A stretch of DNA of 42,781 bases from Candidatus Amoebophilus sp. 36-38 (GTDB taxonomy: Bacteria > Bacteroidota > Bacteroidia > Cytophagales > Amoebophilaceae). A program made the position numbers and the translations under genes. The notes beneath the pieces are model-generated. The model searched no databases and was not told the DNA's origin. It was given only the letters and a program-made list of their open reading frames with translations. Shown piece by piece: positions 9,291 through 17,493 of the stretch. The stretch is taken from assembly GCA_001897825.1 (NCBI GenBank), contig MKUM01000105.1, forward strand, positions 1-42,781, written 5' to 3'. Every line of letters starts with the position of its first letter. Position 1 is the stretch's first letter.

Positions 9291-9469
9291 AACTGGTGGC
9301 TCAGTGCACTGCTGTCATGCCTGCCCTGATCAGCCCGATTAAATCAGAGGTTTGTCCTCGAGTAATCGGGATAATTCTAGCAGGGATCTAGCAAAAAGAA
9401 AGCTTGTATTGAAAATTTGATGTAAAGCTACTGTTAACGGATCGAGTACAGAGTTCTCTTTAGTAATAA

Positions 9470-11644
9470 CTAATTGGCTACTTCTGACAAAAATTTTATT
9501 CGCATCAGGCGAATATCTTCCTCATTGTAGTATTGACCCAATACTTTATAGGCTTGTTTTATATTATCCTCTTTAGCCTGCATAAAGTAGTCGTATATCT
9601 CTTGCTGTTCCTCTTTCGTTAAAATATTGTCTATATAATAATTTAAATTAAGCTTTACACCAGAATAGCAGATGGCTTCTATTTCATCTATTAGCTCTTC
9701 CATACTCTGAGATTTGGCCATGGCAATTTCCTCTAGGTCTGTTTTCCTATCAATCTGTTGGATGATATATACTTTATCTTTAGACCTGCTGGCTTTTGAT
9801 TTTACAACAATGTCTGAGGAGGTGATAATGTCATTATCTTCTACATATTTTTTAATAGCTTCTATAAATGGAGTTCCAAATTTGTCCGCTTTACTTTTAC
9901 TCAACCCTCCAATTTGAGCAAGTTCTTCTAATGTAGTAGGGTATACCAGGGCTAGCTCTTCTAAAGAACTGTCTTGTAAAACTGTGTAAGCAGGTATTCC
10001 TTTTTCTTTTGCTTCTTTTTCTCTAAGCTTTTTTAATAGGTGGTATAGATTTTCATCATAACCCTTATTCGTGGTCATAGTCTTCTTGTTACTTTCAATA
10101 GGTTCGTATACGTTATCTTTTACGAAATTAATTTCATATTTCTTTTTTAAAAAGTCTTGCCCTTTTTTTGTGAGTTGTAATATTTCGTTATCTGTTATAT
10201 CCTTGGCAAGATATTCATGAATAAGTGCTTGCCTAACAACTGATCTCCAGAAGGTTTCGTTTTGTTTGCTTCCTTTTCCAAAGACGGATAATTGCTGATG
10301 TAGATGGCTTTCTATATGAGGGGTATGTATACCTTGTATGACCTGGATAATATGGTCGAGATGAAAACGCTGTCCTGTTTGTTGTACCGTATCTAATACT
10401 GTATAGAGATATTCTTTTGCAGGGTAAGATTCTCTAGGATTTTTGCAATTGTCGCAGTAGTTACAATGATCACCAAAGGTTTCTCCAAAATAATATAGGA
10501 GCTGCTTTCTGCGACAAATACCAGAAATGACATATCCTCTCATTTCCTCTAATAGTATTTTCCCTTTTTCTCTATCTCCATTTGACTTAGTTTTATTGAG
10601 ACGTTCCAATCGCACAAAATCTTCAGGATTGTATAACATGAGGCAAATGCTTGGCAAATCATCTCTGCCAGCTCTTCCTGTTTCCTGGTAGTAAGCTTCT
10701 AACGATTTTGGCATGTCATAATGGATAACAAATCTTACATCAGGAGTATCTATCCCCATCCCAAAAGCGATAGTGGCTACAATCACATGGTACTCTTTAT
10801 TTAAGAAGGCTTCTTGGTTTTTAATTCTTATATTGGTATCTAAGCCAGCATGGTAAGGGGCAGCTTGAATGCCATTCAGATTTAAAAGGGCAGCTAACTC
10901 ATCTACTTGCTTTCTGCTCTGGCAATATACAATCCCCATAATTTGAGGCTGTTCTTTGATAATCTTAATCAGTTGTTTATCAGCTTGCTCTTCTTTAAAT
11001 CTAACTTCATAGTATAAATTAGGTCTATTAAAAGAAGATTGAAAAACAGTAGCGTCGCGGATATCTAAATTATTGATAATGTCTAATTTTACTCGAGGGG
11101 TAGCTGTGGCAGTAAGGGCAATAATGGGTACGTGACCTAATTGCTGGTTGGCAACGTGCTTGATATTTCTGTATTCTGGCCTAAAATCGTGGCCCCAATC
11201 TGATATACAATGTGCTTCATCCACAGCTATAAATGAAACTTTAGTTTGTTTTAAGAAAGCTAGATTATCTTCTTTATTAAGTGTTTCTGGTGCTACGTAA
11301 AGTAGCTTGGTATCTCCAGATAATACTTCTTGTTTGGTTTCGTTAACTATTTTTTGTGAGAGGGTAGAATTTAGGAGAGAAGCCTTGATGCCTCGTGATC
11401 GTAGCTGGTCCACTTGGTCCTTCATTAAAGCTATGAGGGGTGATATAATAATTGCCATCCCTTCTTGCATGATGGCAGGTAACTGGTAACATAAAGACTT
11501 TCCTCCTCCTGTTGGCATGATGACAAAGGTATTTTTACCTTGCATAATGTTTTTGATAATGGCTTCTTGATTTCCTTTGAAATCATCATAACCAAAAATT
11601 TCTTTTAAGTTTTTATGTAGTTGACTATCGAATCTCTCTGACAT
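9470..11644 (-). CDS. recQ: ATP-dependent DNA helicase RecQ
   Basis: RecQ is a 3'-5' DNA helicase of recombination and fork repair. The 724-residue protein has Walker A MPTGGGKSLCYQLPA near residue 42, the VDEAHCISDWGHDFRPEY box, and the helicase C motifs QSRKQVDELA and QETGRAGRD. The RQC zinc-binding cysteines are present (CRRKQLLYYFG ... HCNYCDNC), and an HRDC domain follows at about residues 525-600. A further ~110-residue helical tail is usual in Bacteroidetes RecQ. All catalytic motifs are intact. The gene stands alone on the - strand with repeats on both sides. Confidence 0.97.
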   Translation of the reverse strand: MSERFDSQLHKNLKEIFGYDDFKGNQEAIIKNIMQGKNTFVIMPTGGGKSLCYQLPAIMQEGMAIIISPLIALMKDQVDQLRSRGIKASLLNSTLSQKIVNETKQEVLSGDTKLLYVAPETLNKEDNLAFLKQTKVSFIAVDEAHCISDWGHDFRPEYRNIKHVANQQLGHVPIIALTATATPRVKLDIINNLDIRDATVFQSSFNRPNLYYEVRFKEEQADKQLIKIIKEQPQIMGIVYCQSRKQVDELAALLNLNGIQAAPYHAGLDTNIRIKNQEAFLNKEYHVIVATIAFGMGIDTPDVRFVIHYDMPKSLEAYYQETGRAGRDDLPSICLMLYNPEDFVRLERLNKTKSNGDREKGKILLEEMRGYVISGICRRKQLLYYFGETFGDHCNYCDNCKNPRESYPAKEYLYTVLDTVQQTGQRFHLDHIIQVIQGIHTPHIESHLHQQLSVFGKGSKQNETFWRSVVRQALIHEYLAKDITDNEILQLTKKGQDFLKKKYEINFVKDNVYEPIESNKKTMTTNKGYDENLYHLLKKLREKEAKEKGIPAYTVLQDSSLEELALVYPTTLEELAQIGGLSKSKADKFGTPFIEAIKKYVEDNDIITSSDIVVKSKASRSKDKVYIIQQIDRKTDLEEIAMAKSQSMEELIDEIEAICYSGVKLNLNYYIDNILTKEEQQEIYDYFMQAKEDNIKQAYKVLGQYYNEEDIRLMRIKFLSEVAN

Positions 11645-11775
11645 TGTTTGGGTTAGCTTAAACCGTAAATATTTGAGGAATTTTGGATTTCTATATAACC
11701 CCTTCTACTTTTAAATATACACTATTTAAATTGAAAATTGTTGTTCATAACTTAAAAAATGTAGCTATATATTAT

Positions 11776-11981
11776 TAGAGTTGTTATAGAACCAAGAATT
11801 GACTTTTCTGGGCAGGCAGTAATTTGTTAGCGTGGTGTCGGGAGCTGCTCTCGACATTCCAATGGACTGTCAGGAAAGGTTCCTGACAGCACATGAGGAT
11901 TGAGGTGTCAGGGCTTCAGCTCTGACACACACTTACTGACGAACCCAGGGGGCTTAAGGCGACGGTTCTGTAAGAACTCTA
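11776..11981 (+). repeat. Complete copy of the dispersed element (206 bp)
   Basis: The copy begins tagagttgttatagaacc and ends ggttctgtaagaactcta. It is the longest copy because it holds two strong hairpins: ctgtcaggaa/ttcctgacag and gtcagggct/agctctgac. The rlmB stop codon at 11954 lies inside it, so the last residues of RlmB (NRVLTEPSP) are encoded by the element. Confidence 0.85.
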
Positions 11982-12712
11982 TTCCTTTGTCTAAAGGCTT
12001 CATATAGAATGACTGCGGTTGCCACAGATACGTTAAGAGAATGAATGGGTCCTACCATGGGTATAGAAGCATGGGTATCTACACGTTTAAGTAGTTCGGG
12101 TTGGATACCTTTATCTTCAGATCCTAGTAGCAGTGCTGTAGGCACACTTAGGTTGCTTTTGTAGATAGAATTTTGAGTTTTCTCATGGCAGGCTATAACC
12201 TGTAACCCGCTTGCTTGTAAGTATTCGATGGTAGGCCGCAAGTGAGTTACCCTACAGATTGGCAGGTGAGCTAAGGCTCCGGCTGAGGTTTTCATGGCAG
12301 CACCTCCTAGGGAGGCACTACCTTGCATAGGTAGCACTAATGCATGAGCGCCTACACATACACAAGTACGGACGATAGCACCTAAATTACCCACATCGGT
12401 AACACCATCTAAAAGGACGATCAAGGGAAGTTCCCCTTGTTCATAGGTGGCTTGTATAATATGGCTGAGTGATGCCAAGGGTATGGGAGAGAGTAATGCA
12501 ATAACTCCTTGGTGATTTTGAGAAATTAATTTGTTAAGCTTAGCACTCGGGACTTTACTAAAGGGAATTTGATATTCCCGTATAGCTTTAAATATGTCTT
12601 GATAATCAATGCCTTTAGCTGACTTATCTATGAAAAGTTTATCAATAGTTTTTCCTGCTAATATGGCTTCTAATACAGGCTTGATGCCAAAAATAAAATT
12701 TGTTTTAGACAT
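11954..12712 (-). CDS. rlmB: 23S rRNA 2'-O-methyltransferase RlmB (TrmH/SpoU family)
   Basis: This SPOUT methyltransferase family transfers a methyl group from SAM to the ribose of a guanosine; RlmB acts on G2251 of 23S rRNA. An N-terminal L30e-like substrate-binding domain (FGIKPVLEAILAGKTIDKLF) precedes the SPOUT catalytic domain with motif 1 (LDGVTDVGNLGAIVRTC), motif 2 (LLLGSEDKGI) and motif 3 (SIPMVGPIHSLNVSVATAV). The length of 252 is normal, so the catalytic domain is complete. The final NRVLTEPSP plus stop is read out of the end of the inserted element at 11776-11981, replacing the native C-terminal few residues. Assignment to RlmB rather than another TrmH paralogue is likely but not certain. 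Confidence 0.93.
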   Translation of the reverse strand: MSKTNFIFGIKPVLEAILAGKTIDKLFIDKSAKGIDYQDIFKAIREYQIPFSKVPSAKLNKLISQNHQGVIALLSPIPLASLSHIIQATYEQGELPLIVLLDGVTDVGNLGAIVRTCVCVGAHALVLPMQGSASLGGAAMKTSAGALAHLPICRVTHLRPTIEYLQASGLQVIACHEKTQNSIYKSNLSVPTALLLGSEDKGIQPELLKRVDTHASIPMVGPIHSLNVSVATAVILYEAFRQRNRVLTEPSP

Positions 12713-12915
12713 TAAATTTTAGAATTCTTTTGAAGATATATTGTTGATATAAATAAGCATATTAGTCCTTGTAGTATTTTGGGCTATCAAGAAACCTCTC
12801 CCATGTAATTATATGATTTGCGCAAATTATAAAATTAATAACTAGGACACTAAACTTTTGTATGAATTGTACCACTTTCGGGTTATATAACACGAATTAG
12901 TGGTTGCAAATTTTG

Positions 12916-13058
12916 TAGAATTCTTGCATAACCGTCACCTTAAGTCCCCTGAGTGCGTTAAGTGTGTGTCAGGGCTTCAGGCCCTGGCACCACAACTCCG
13001 GTTTCTCGCAAATTCCTTGCTGCCCAGCGAACTCAATTCTTGGTTCTGCAAGAACGCT
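12916..13058 (-). repeat. Copy of the dispersed element, reversed (about 140 bp)
   Basis: Starts tagaattcttgcataacc and ends ggttctgcaagaacg, with the internal hairpin gtcagggcttcaggccctg. It is the main content of the 12713-13371 gene-free region, together with three short palindromes at 13081, 13195 and 13267. No convincing gene is seen in that region. Confidence 0.8.
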
Positions 13059-13080
13059 TGTATCTAAAGACTCATTTTGC

Positions 13081-13098
13081 TGGCGCACGCGTGTGCCA
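13081..13098. repeat. Perfect palindrome TGGCGCACGCGTGTGCCA
   Basis: An 18-base palindrome (one G:T-type mismatch). It is related to the hairpin downstream of the agmatinase-family gene at 23552-23575 and to a degenerate copy near 23446. Confidence 0.55.
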
Positions 13099-13194
13099 CG
13101 ATCGTTGTCTACAATTTCATATAAACTTCTAGAAAAAATATAATTCTTCTTTATTGATTGTAAAATTTGTGTTTGCTACTCAATCTATCTATCC

Positions 13195-13217
13195 ATGGCC
13201 TGTGAGTCACAGGCCAT
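13195..13217. repeat. Palindrome, CCTGTG-CACAGG family
   Basis: ATGGCCTGTGA-G-TCACAGGCCAT is a perfect 11 bp stem with a one-base centre. It belongs to the same family as 4436-4454 and 13267-13289. Confidence 0.6.
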
Positions 13218-13266
13218 ATTTACAAAACATTAACTTCACGTATAAATTTAGGAACTACAGTTATAA

Positions 13267-13289
13267 GTGGTCTGTGAGACACAGACCAC
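13267..13289. repeat. Palindrome, CTGTG-CACAG family, compensated variant
   Basis: GTGGTCTGTG-AGA-CACAGACCAC is a perfect 10 bp stem. Compared with the copy 72 bases upstream, the GGCC/GGCC outer pairs have become GGTC/GACC, a paired C-to-T and G-to-A change that keeps the stem. Confidence 0.6.
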
Positions 13290-13371
13290 GGAAGTGAAGA
13301 CAAGGAACAATAAAGTACATGCGTCAGCGGTGGAAACAATCCAGTCTAGAGCTATATTTTTAGTTAGCTTA

Positions 13372-13848
13372 TTAAAGTTCGACTATTGTAACTCCACTTC
13401 CACCTGGCAACGTATGATTTACAATTATTTTTTTGACTATCTCCTGTTTCTTTAAATATTGGTGTATTTCTTGTCGTAATAGCCCCTTACCTTTACCGTG
13501 TATAATTCTTAAATACCTGTGTCCTGCTAAAAGCGCTTGATCTAGCCATTTATCTAATATACGAAGTGCCTCCTCGATAGACAGACCATGTAGGTCTAAT
13601 TCAGGCTGAAAAGATAAAAATTTATACATATCAAACGTATTGATTATGGGTTGCTTATTGAGAGCTAGTGATTTAGCTGGTTTGATTAAATTGTTGGAAA
13701 CTATGGACTGAAGTTTTTCTAAAGGTAATTTTAAGGTGATGTAGTCAAAATTGATAATAGCCTGTCCATCGTGTATATCTATGATTTCTCCAACTTGATC
13801 TGTGTGCAGTAGTTGCACATAATCCCCTTTAGAAAAGTTATGTTTCAT
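13372..13848 (-). CDS. Small Smr-domain protein (MutS2 C-terminal-like)
   Basis: The C-terminal ~80 residues form a complete Smr domain, with the conserved LDLHGLSIEEAL start and the IIHGKGKGLLR loop followed by GGSGVTIVEL. Smr domains are nucleases or nucleic-acid binders, best known from the end of MutS2. The first ~55 residues (FSKGDYVQLLHTDQVGEIID) resemble the KOW-like segment that precedes Smr in MutS2 and in Bacteroidetes DUF2027-type proteins. At 158 residues it lacks the MutS ATPase entirely. No MutS2 sequence precedes it, so it is either a free-standing Smr protein or the surviving tail of mutS2. The frame is clean, which suggests a functional small protein. Confidence 0.8.
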   Translation of the reverse strand: MKHNFSKGDYVQLLHTDQVGEIIDIHDGQAIINFDYITLKLPLEKLQSIVSNNLIKPAKSLALNKQPIINTFDMYKFLSFQPELDLHGLSIEEALRILDKWLDQALLAGHRYLRIIHGKGKGLLRQEIHQYLKKQEIVKKIIVNHTLPGGSGVTIVEL

Positions 13849-13858
13849 ACTAATATGC

Positions 13859-13988
13859 TAACAAATACCAACATATAGAGTTCTTGTATAACCAAGAGTT
13901 GAGTTCGCTGGGCAGCAAGGAATTTGCGAGAAACCGGAGTTGTGGTGTCAGGGCTTCAGCCCTGACACACACTTAACAAATACCAACA
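13859..13988 (+). repeat. Truncated dispersed element (13876-13973) between 15 bp direct repeats
   Basis: The left end tagagttcttgtataacc and the hairpin gtcagggcttcagccctgac are present, but the right end is missing. The copy is bracketed by two identical 15-mers, taacaaataccaaca, at 13859-13873 and 13974-13988. It fills the gap between the DUF4296 gene and the Smr gene. Confidence 0.75.
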
Positions 13989-14012
13989 ACAATAAGTACA
14001 GCATTGTCTTTC

Positions 14013-14351
14013 TTAGTAGCTGTCTTGTAAAAGCTTCTCTAATTTATTTATAAGCTGGTCATAGAGTACTGCTAAACGCCTTGGATCAGTTAAATAGTTG
14101 ATGTAAGTTTTTTGAAAAATTGCCGTGTCAATAGCATGGGCATCGCAGATGAGTTGTACTTGTTCTTGAAATAGGGAGTCAGTTTTCTCTGTTTGATTAC
14201 CATTTTCCCTATTGTCAATAATTGCTCTGACAAGTTCCAAGTCTACTAATACTTCAACCAGTTGTTCTTGTGTCAGTGGCTGTGATTTATTACTAGCTAA
14301 AGTGTTATTAATTGCCCCACAAGCCATGATAACTGCTAAAATTTTTTTCAT
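14013..14351 (-). CDS. DUF4296 domain lipoprotein
   Basis: DUF4296 proteins are short Bacteroidetes proteins of unknown function, usually lipoproteins. This 112-residue protein has a short signal with Cys11 as a possible lipidation site (MKKILAVIMAC). A conserved helical pattern follows: LTQEQLVEVLVDLELVRAI, a charged spacer and a C-terminal IFQKTYINYLTDPRRLAVLYDQ helix pair. The match to DUF4296 is from pattern memory and fairly good. It is divergent from the DUF3822 gene across a 296-base AT-rich spacer in which I saw no other feature. Confidence 0.65.
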   Translation of the reverse strand: MKKILAVIMACGAINNTLASNKSQPLTQEQLVEVLVDLELVRAIIDNRENGNQTEKTDSLFQEQVQLICDAHAIDTAIFQKTYINYLTDPRRLAVLYDQLINKLEKLLQDSY

Positions 14352-14647
14352 ATTTTTTTTCTTTAAAAATACAAAGAATTATGTGAGCTGCCTTTACGTA
14401 GTTTATATTATTTTTTGTTAGATTAATATATAATGAAGTGCATACTGTTGGTAGGAGCTTATAAAATTTATACTACCTATCTATACTTTGTTTTATAACC
14501 TTAGGAATACGTATAAATCAAAAATTTTAACTTAAATTTCTGACCTTGTCAAGATACATATTGTCGTATAGATTAGAGCTAGCCTATGGGCATATAGATA
14601 TTTTTTATAACCATTCTATAAATTTCCGTTATTTATATATATAAATC

Positions 14648-15544
14648 ATGTACAAGTCTATTATTTCTATAAAAGATAAGCGATTTAGCGTTTATCGACT
14701 TAATCAGTATTATTTATTGATTAGTATAGGTAACAATAGATTAAGACTTGCTTCGATCGACCAAGAATCAAGTCGTTGTTTATTGATGGAAGCTTATCAA
14801 ATAGATAGTAGCAGCCCCTCAGCGTATCTAGATACACTTAAACAACTTTTTCAAGAACATCCTTTTTTGGCTACTTCAGCCTGGAGGCAAGTTGCCATAT
14901 GTTTTGAGAATCAACAATATACCTTGGTGCCTATTCCTCTATTTCAAGAAAAAAGTAGTATTGATTATTTGAAGCTGGCTGTTAACATAGAAAATGAGTC
15001 AGTAAAATATTGTCTGCATCCTGATCTAAATATAGCAGTTGTGTTTGGAGTAGATGCAGCAGTCGCTACTTGGCTCCAGAAAGGGTACACGCAAGATCAT
15101 TGCCATATCCTTCATCAGGCTAGTAGCCTGATAGAAGGCACAATAGGTTATGCAAATGCCAAAAAGATGGGTGTAGAACCCAAAGTATTTGTATTGGCAG
15201 AAATGGATCATATGCATATTACAGTAATAGAAAAATCACAACTGTTGTATTACAATAGATTCGCTTACAATTCTAGCGATGAGTTTTTGCAATATATTTT
15301 GATTGTTATGTACACGCTTGCACTTAATCCAAATGTACATGAAGTGATTGTAGCAGGGAATGTTGTTAAAAATTCTTTGGTTTATAAGAAAATGCGCAAT
15401 TATATTCGTTATGTTTCGTTTAGCGATATCCCGCCTCATCTTAAGTTTGGTTGGTCGTTTAAAAAATCATTTATTATCAATTATTTCGACCTATTAAATT
15501 TTTATCCAGCGAGTGATTACTTGAGTAAACTTAAGTTTTCTTGA
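14648..15544 (+). CDS. DUF3822 family protein
   Basis: DUF3822 is a Bacteroidetes family of about 260-300 residues with unknown function and an actin-like fold by repute. The 298-residue sequence has the expected landmarks: LLISIGNNRLRLASID near residue 30, a central WRQVAICFENQQYTLVP, and a late LHQASSLIEGTIGYA followed by TVIEKSQLLYYNRFAYNSSD, where the family's YN.F...S.ED motif is normally found. The start at 14648 is the first ATG after an AT-rich promoter-like spacer. A dispersed element lies directly downstream. Confidence 0.75.
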   Translation: MYKSIISIKDKRFSVYRLNQYYLLISIGNNRLRLASIDQESSRCLLMEAYQIDSSSPSAYLDTLKQLFQEHPFLATSAWRQVAICFENQQYTLVPIPLFQEKSSIDYLKLAVNIENESVKYCLHPDLNIAVVFGVDAAVATWLQKGYTQDHCHILHQASSLIEGTIGYANAKKMGVEPKVFVLAEMDHMHITVIEKSQLLYYNRFAYNSSDEFLQYILIVMYTLALNPNVHEVIVAGNVVKNSLVYKKMRNYIRYVSFSDIPPHLKFGWSFKKSFIINYFDLLNFYPASDYLSKLKFS

Positions 15545-15569
15545 AATAATGATGAAAATTCTTACATAT

Positions 15570-15684
15570 GAACTGTCAGGAATCCTGACAGCACATGAAG
15601 AATTGGTGTGTCAGGGCTGGGGCCCTGACACGCACTTACTGACGAACTCAGGGAGCTCAAGGCGATGGTTGTACAAGAACTTTA
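15570..15684 (+). repeat. Partial dispersed element (right half)
   Basis: Contains ctgtcaggaatcctgacag, the hairpin gtcagggctggggccctgac and the right end ggttgtacaagaacttta; the left half is missing or degenerate. It lies between the convergent DUF3822 and Nudix genes. The Nudix stop codon at 15657 is inside it, so the last ten residues of that protein come from the repeat. Confidence 0.75.
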
Positions 15685-16349
15685 TGATTCTGATACGCTT
15701 GTAATAATAATCGAATGCTGGCATAGCTGTTCTCTAAAATTGGCTGAAGTTGAGTGGTATGGATCCATGCTACCTGTTCGATAGCCTCTTCCTTTTGCGG
15801 GGCCATCTGTGTGTCATCGATGCATTCCATTACATACCATGTTGTTTGTTTAAGGATATTTGCATGATTGGTTTGAAAAGCATGCCAGGTAGTGTAGAAC
15901 TCGGTTTTAGCTACAGCCTTTACGCCACATTCCTCGTTTACCTCGCGTACAGCAGCATTTAAGGTTGATTCACCTTTTTCAATCCTACCCTTGGGTAAAT
16001 CCCAAGTATTTCCTCGATAGATCATTAAAACTTGGTTTTCTTTGGTCACTATACCCCCTGCAGCTTTGGTAAGCCTAAAATGTTGTTGGAGTAATAGAGG
16101 TATATCGTATTCGTCGTTGATTAAAATTGTTATACTTTTAGGTTTTTTATGAGAAATTTGGCTAATTTCGTTTAGGAGTGTTTTTAGATGGCCTGATTCA
16201 ACTTGGATGAGCATATCTCCAGTATGCGAAGAAGTAGCTAAAAGATCAGGGCGATAAAGTGATATAAAATCATAAGTTAGCCCCATATTCCATAGATCTG
16301 GATGATTGAGTATCCGGATAAGTATATTATGTAAGAAAAATAATTGCAT
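15657..16349 (-). CDS. Nudix hydrolase
   Basis: Nudix enzymes cleave nucleoside diphosphates linked to another moiety. The Nudix box is exact: G-x5-E-x7-REVNEECGV in GRIEKGESTLNAAVREVNEE, within a typical fold (AAGGIVTKENQVLMI ... WDLPKG). About 95 residues precede the box as an extra N-terminal region also seen in Bacteroidetes homologues. The substrate cannot be told. The C-terminus (NHKVLVQPSP and stop) is supplied by the dispersed element at 15570-15684 and resembles the C-terminus of RlmB at 11954, an unrelated protein, for the same reason. Confidence 0.93.
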   Translation of the reverse strand: MQLFFLHNILIRILNHPDLWNMGLTYDFISLYRPDLLATSSHTGDMLIQVESGHLKTLLNEISQISHKKPKSITILINDEYDIPLLLQQHFRLTKAAGGIVTKENQVLMIYRGNTWDLPKGRIEKGESTLNAAVREVNEECGVKAVAKTEFYTTWHAFQTNHANILKQTTWYVMECIDDTQMAPQKEEAIEQVAWIHTTQLQPILENSYASIRLLLQAYQNHKVLVQPSP

Positions 16350-16522
16350 AGTAATTGATTAATTGTGAGATTATCTTGTAAATGGGTTGCTTTTTGTTGT
16401 TGATGATAGGCTTTCTAAGCTATATATACGGTAAATTTCTTTTTTAAGTAAAGAGTTGAATATATATGGAAGAGCCTGGCTCAACCGTCTCAAAAATACA
16501 AGGTCTACAAAGTTAACGAATT

Positions 16523-17281
16523 ATGACAACTTATCACCATGATGAATCTTGCTTGGTGATTATTCCCACCTATAATGAAAAGGAAAATATCACCTTATTA
16601 ATACACACTATTTTTGCAACCTATAAAAAGATACATATCCTGGTAGTTGACGATGCGTCTCCAGACGGAACAGGAGATGCAGTAGTTAGCCTACAGCCTG
16701 AGTATAAAGCTAAGCTTTATTTGCTTTGTAGGCCCCAAAAGTTGGGCTTAGGCACAGCATATATAACAGGTTTTCAATACGCTTTAGCAAATAATTATCA
16801 ATATATAATCACCATGGATGCAGACTTCTCACATCCTCCGGATAAAATCCAAACTTTATATGAAGCTTGCAGCGAGGAAGGGTATGATGTGGCTATTGGT
16901 TCTCGTTATATAACAGGAGTCAATGTTGTTAACTGGCCTATTGGACGAGTATTACTGTCGTATGCTGCTAATTGGTTGGCGAGATTTATAACAGGATTAC
17001 AGATTATGGATGTTACTGCGGGATTTCAGTGTTATAAAAGGGCAGTTTTAGAGACGATTGATTTGCAAAGCATTACTTCTATAGGATATAGTTTTCAAGT
17101 AGAAATGAAATTTCTAGCTTGGAAATATGGGTTTAAACTGAAAGAAATACCTATCATATTTACCAATCGAGTACGTGGTTATTCTAAGATGTCTCACCAT
17201 ATTATTTTTGAAGCATTTTTTAAGATCATCAGATTGAAGATAAGCAGCCTATTTAAAAAGTTTCATCGTTCTACAGAGTAA
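16523..17281 (+). CDS. Polyprenol-phosphate mannosyltransferase-like GT2
   Basis: A family 2 glycosyltransferase of the dolichol-phosphate mannose synthase type, which transfers a sugar from a nucleotide sugar to a lipid phosphate at the cytoplasmic membrane. Visible motifs are LVIIPTYNEKENI at the start, VVDDASPDGTG, the metal-binding MDADFSHPP and AIGSRYITG. A GYSFQVEMKFLAW segment and the RVRGYSKMS motif follow near the end. The length (252) fits the soluble, TM-less type. The donor sugar cannot be inferred. The gene is divergent from the Nudix gene and 212 bases upstream of the ankyrin pair. Confidence 0.92.
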   Translation: MTTYHHDESCLVIIPTYNEKENITLLIHTIFATYKKIHILVVDDASPDGTGDAVVSLQPEYKAKLYLLCRPQKLGLGTAYITGFQYALANNYQYIITMDADFSHPPDKIQTLYEACSEEGYDVAIGSRYITGVNVVNWPIGRVLLSYAANWLARFITGLQIMDVTAGFQCYKRAVLETIDLQSITSIGYSFQVEMKFLAWKYGFKLKEIPIIFTNRVRGYSKMSHHIIFEAFFKIIRLKISSLFKKFHRSTE

Positions 17282-17461
17282 AAGTTAATCTAATAACTCC
17301 AACATGGTATATCTGAATGATAGTTGGATAGGTCTGTAGGATGATTTCTTGATGGTTAGGGTACTAGTGGCCTTAATCTAAATTTTTAAAGAACAAGTGC
17401 CGGATTTCTATTTTTAATTGTTTTTAACTTTGAAAGAAGCATATCTTAAAAAGATCTACAT

Positions 17462-17469
17462 TAAATTTG
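17462..17469 (+). promoter_or_regulatory. Possible Bacteroidetes -7 element (TAAATTTG)
   Basis: TAAATTTG matches the Bacteroidetes -7 consensus TAnnTTTG exactly and lies 24 bases upstream of the first ankyrin lipoprotein start. A TTTG at 17429 is too far away (29-base gap) to be a standard -33 box, so only half of the promoter is supported. Confidence 0.3.
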
Positions 17470-17493
17470 CTGTATTATTTCTATTAAAAACAT

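Noticed and set aside
13267-13455. Short + strand open frame
   Set aside because: Starts in a palindrome and overlaps the Smr gene antisense; no recognisable protein.
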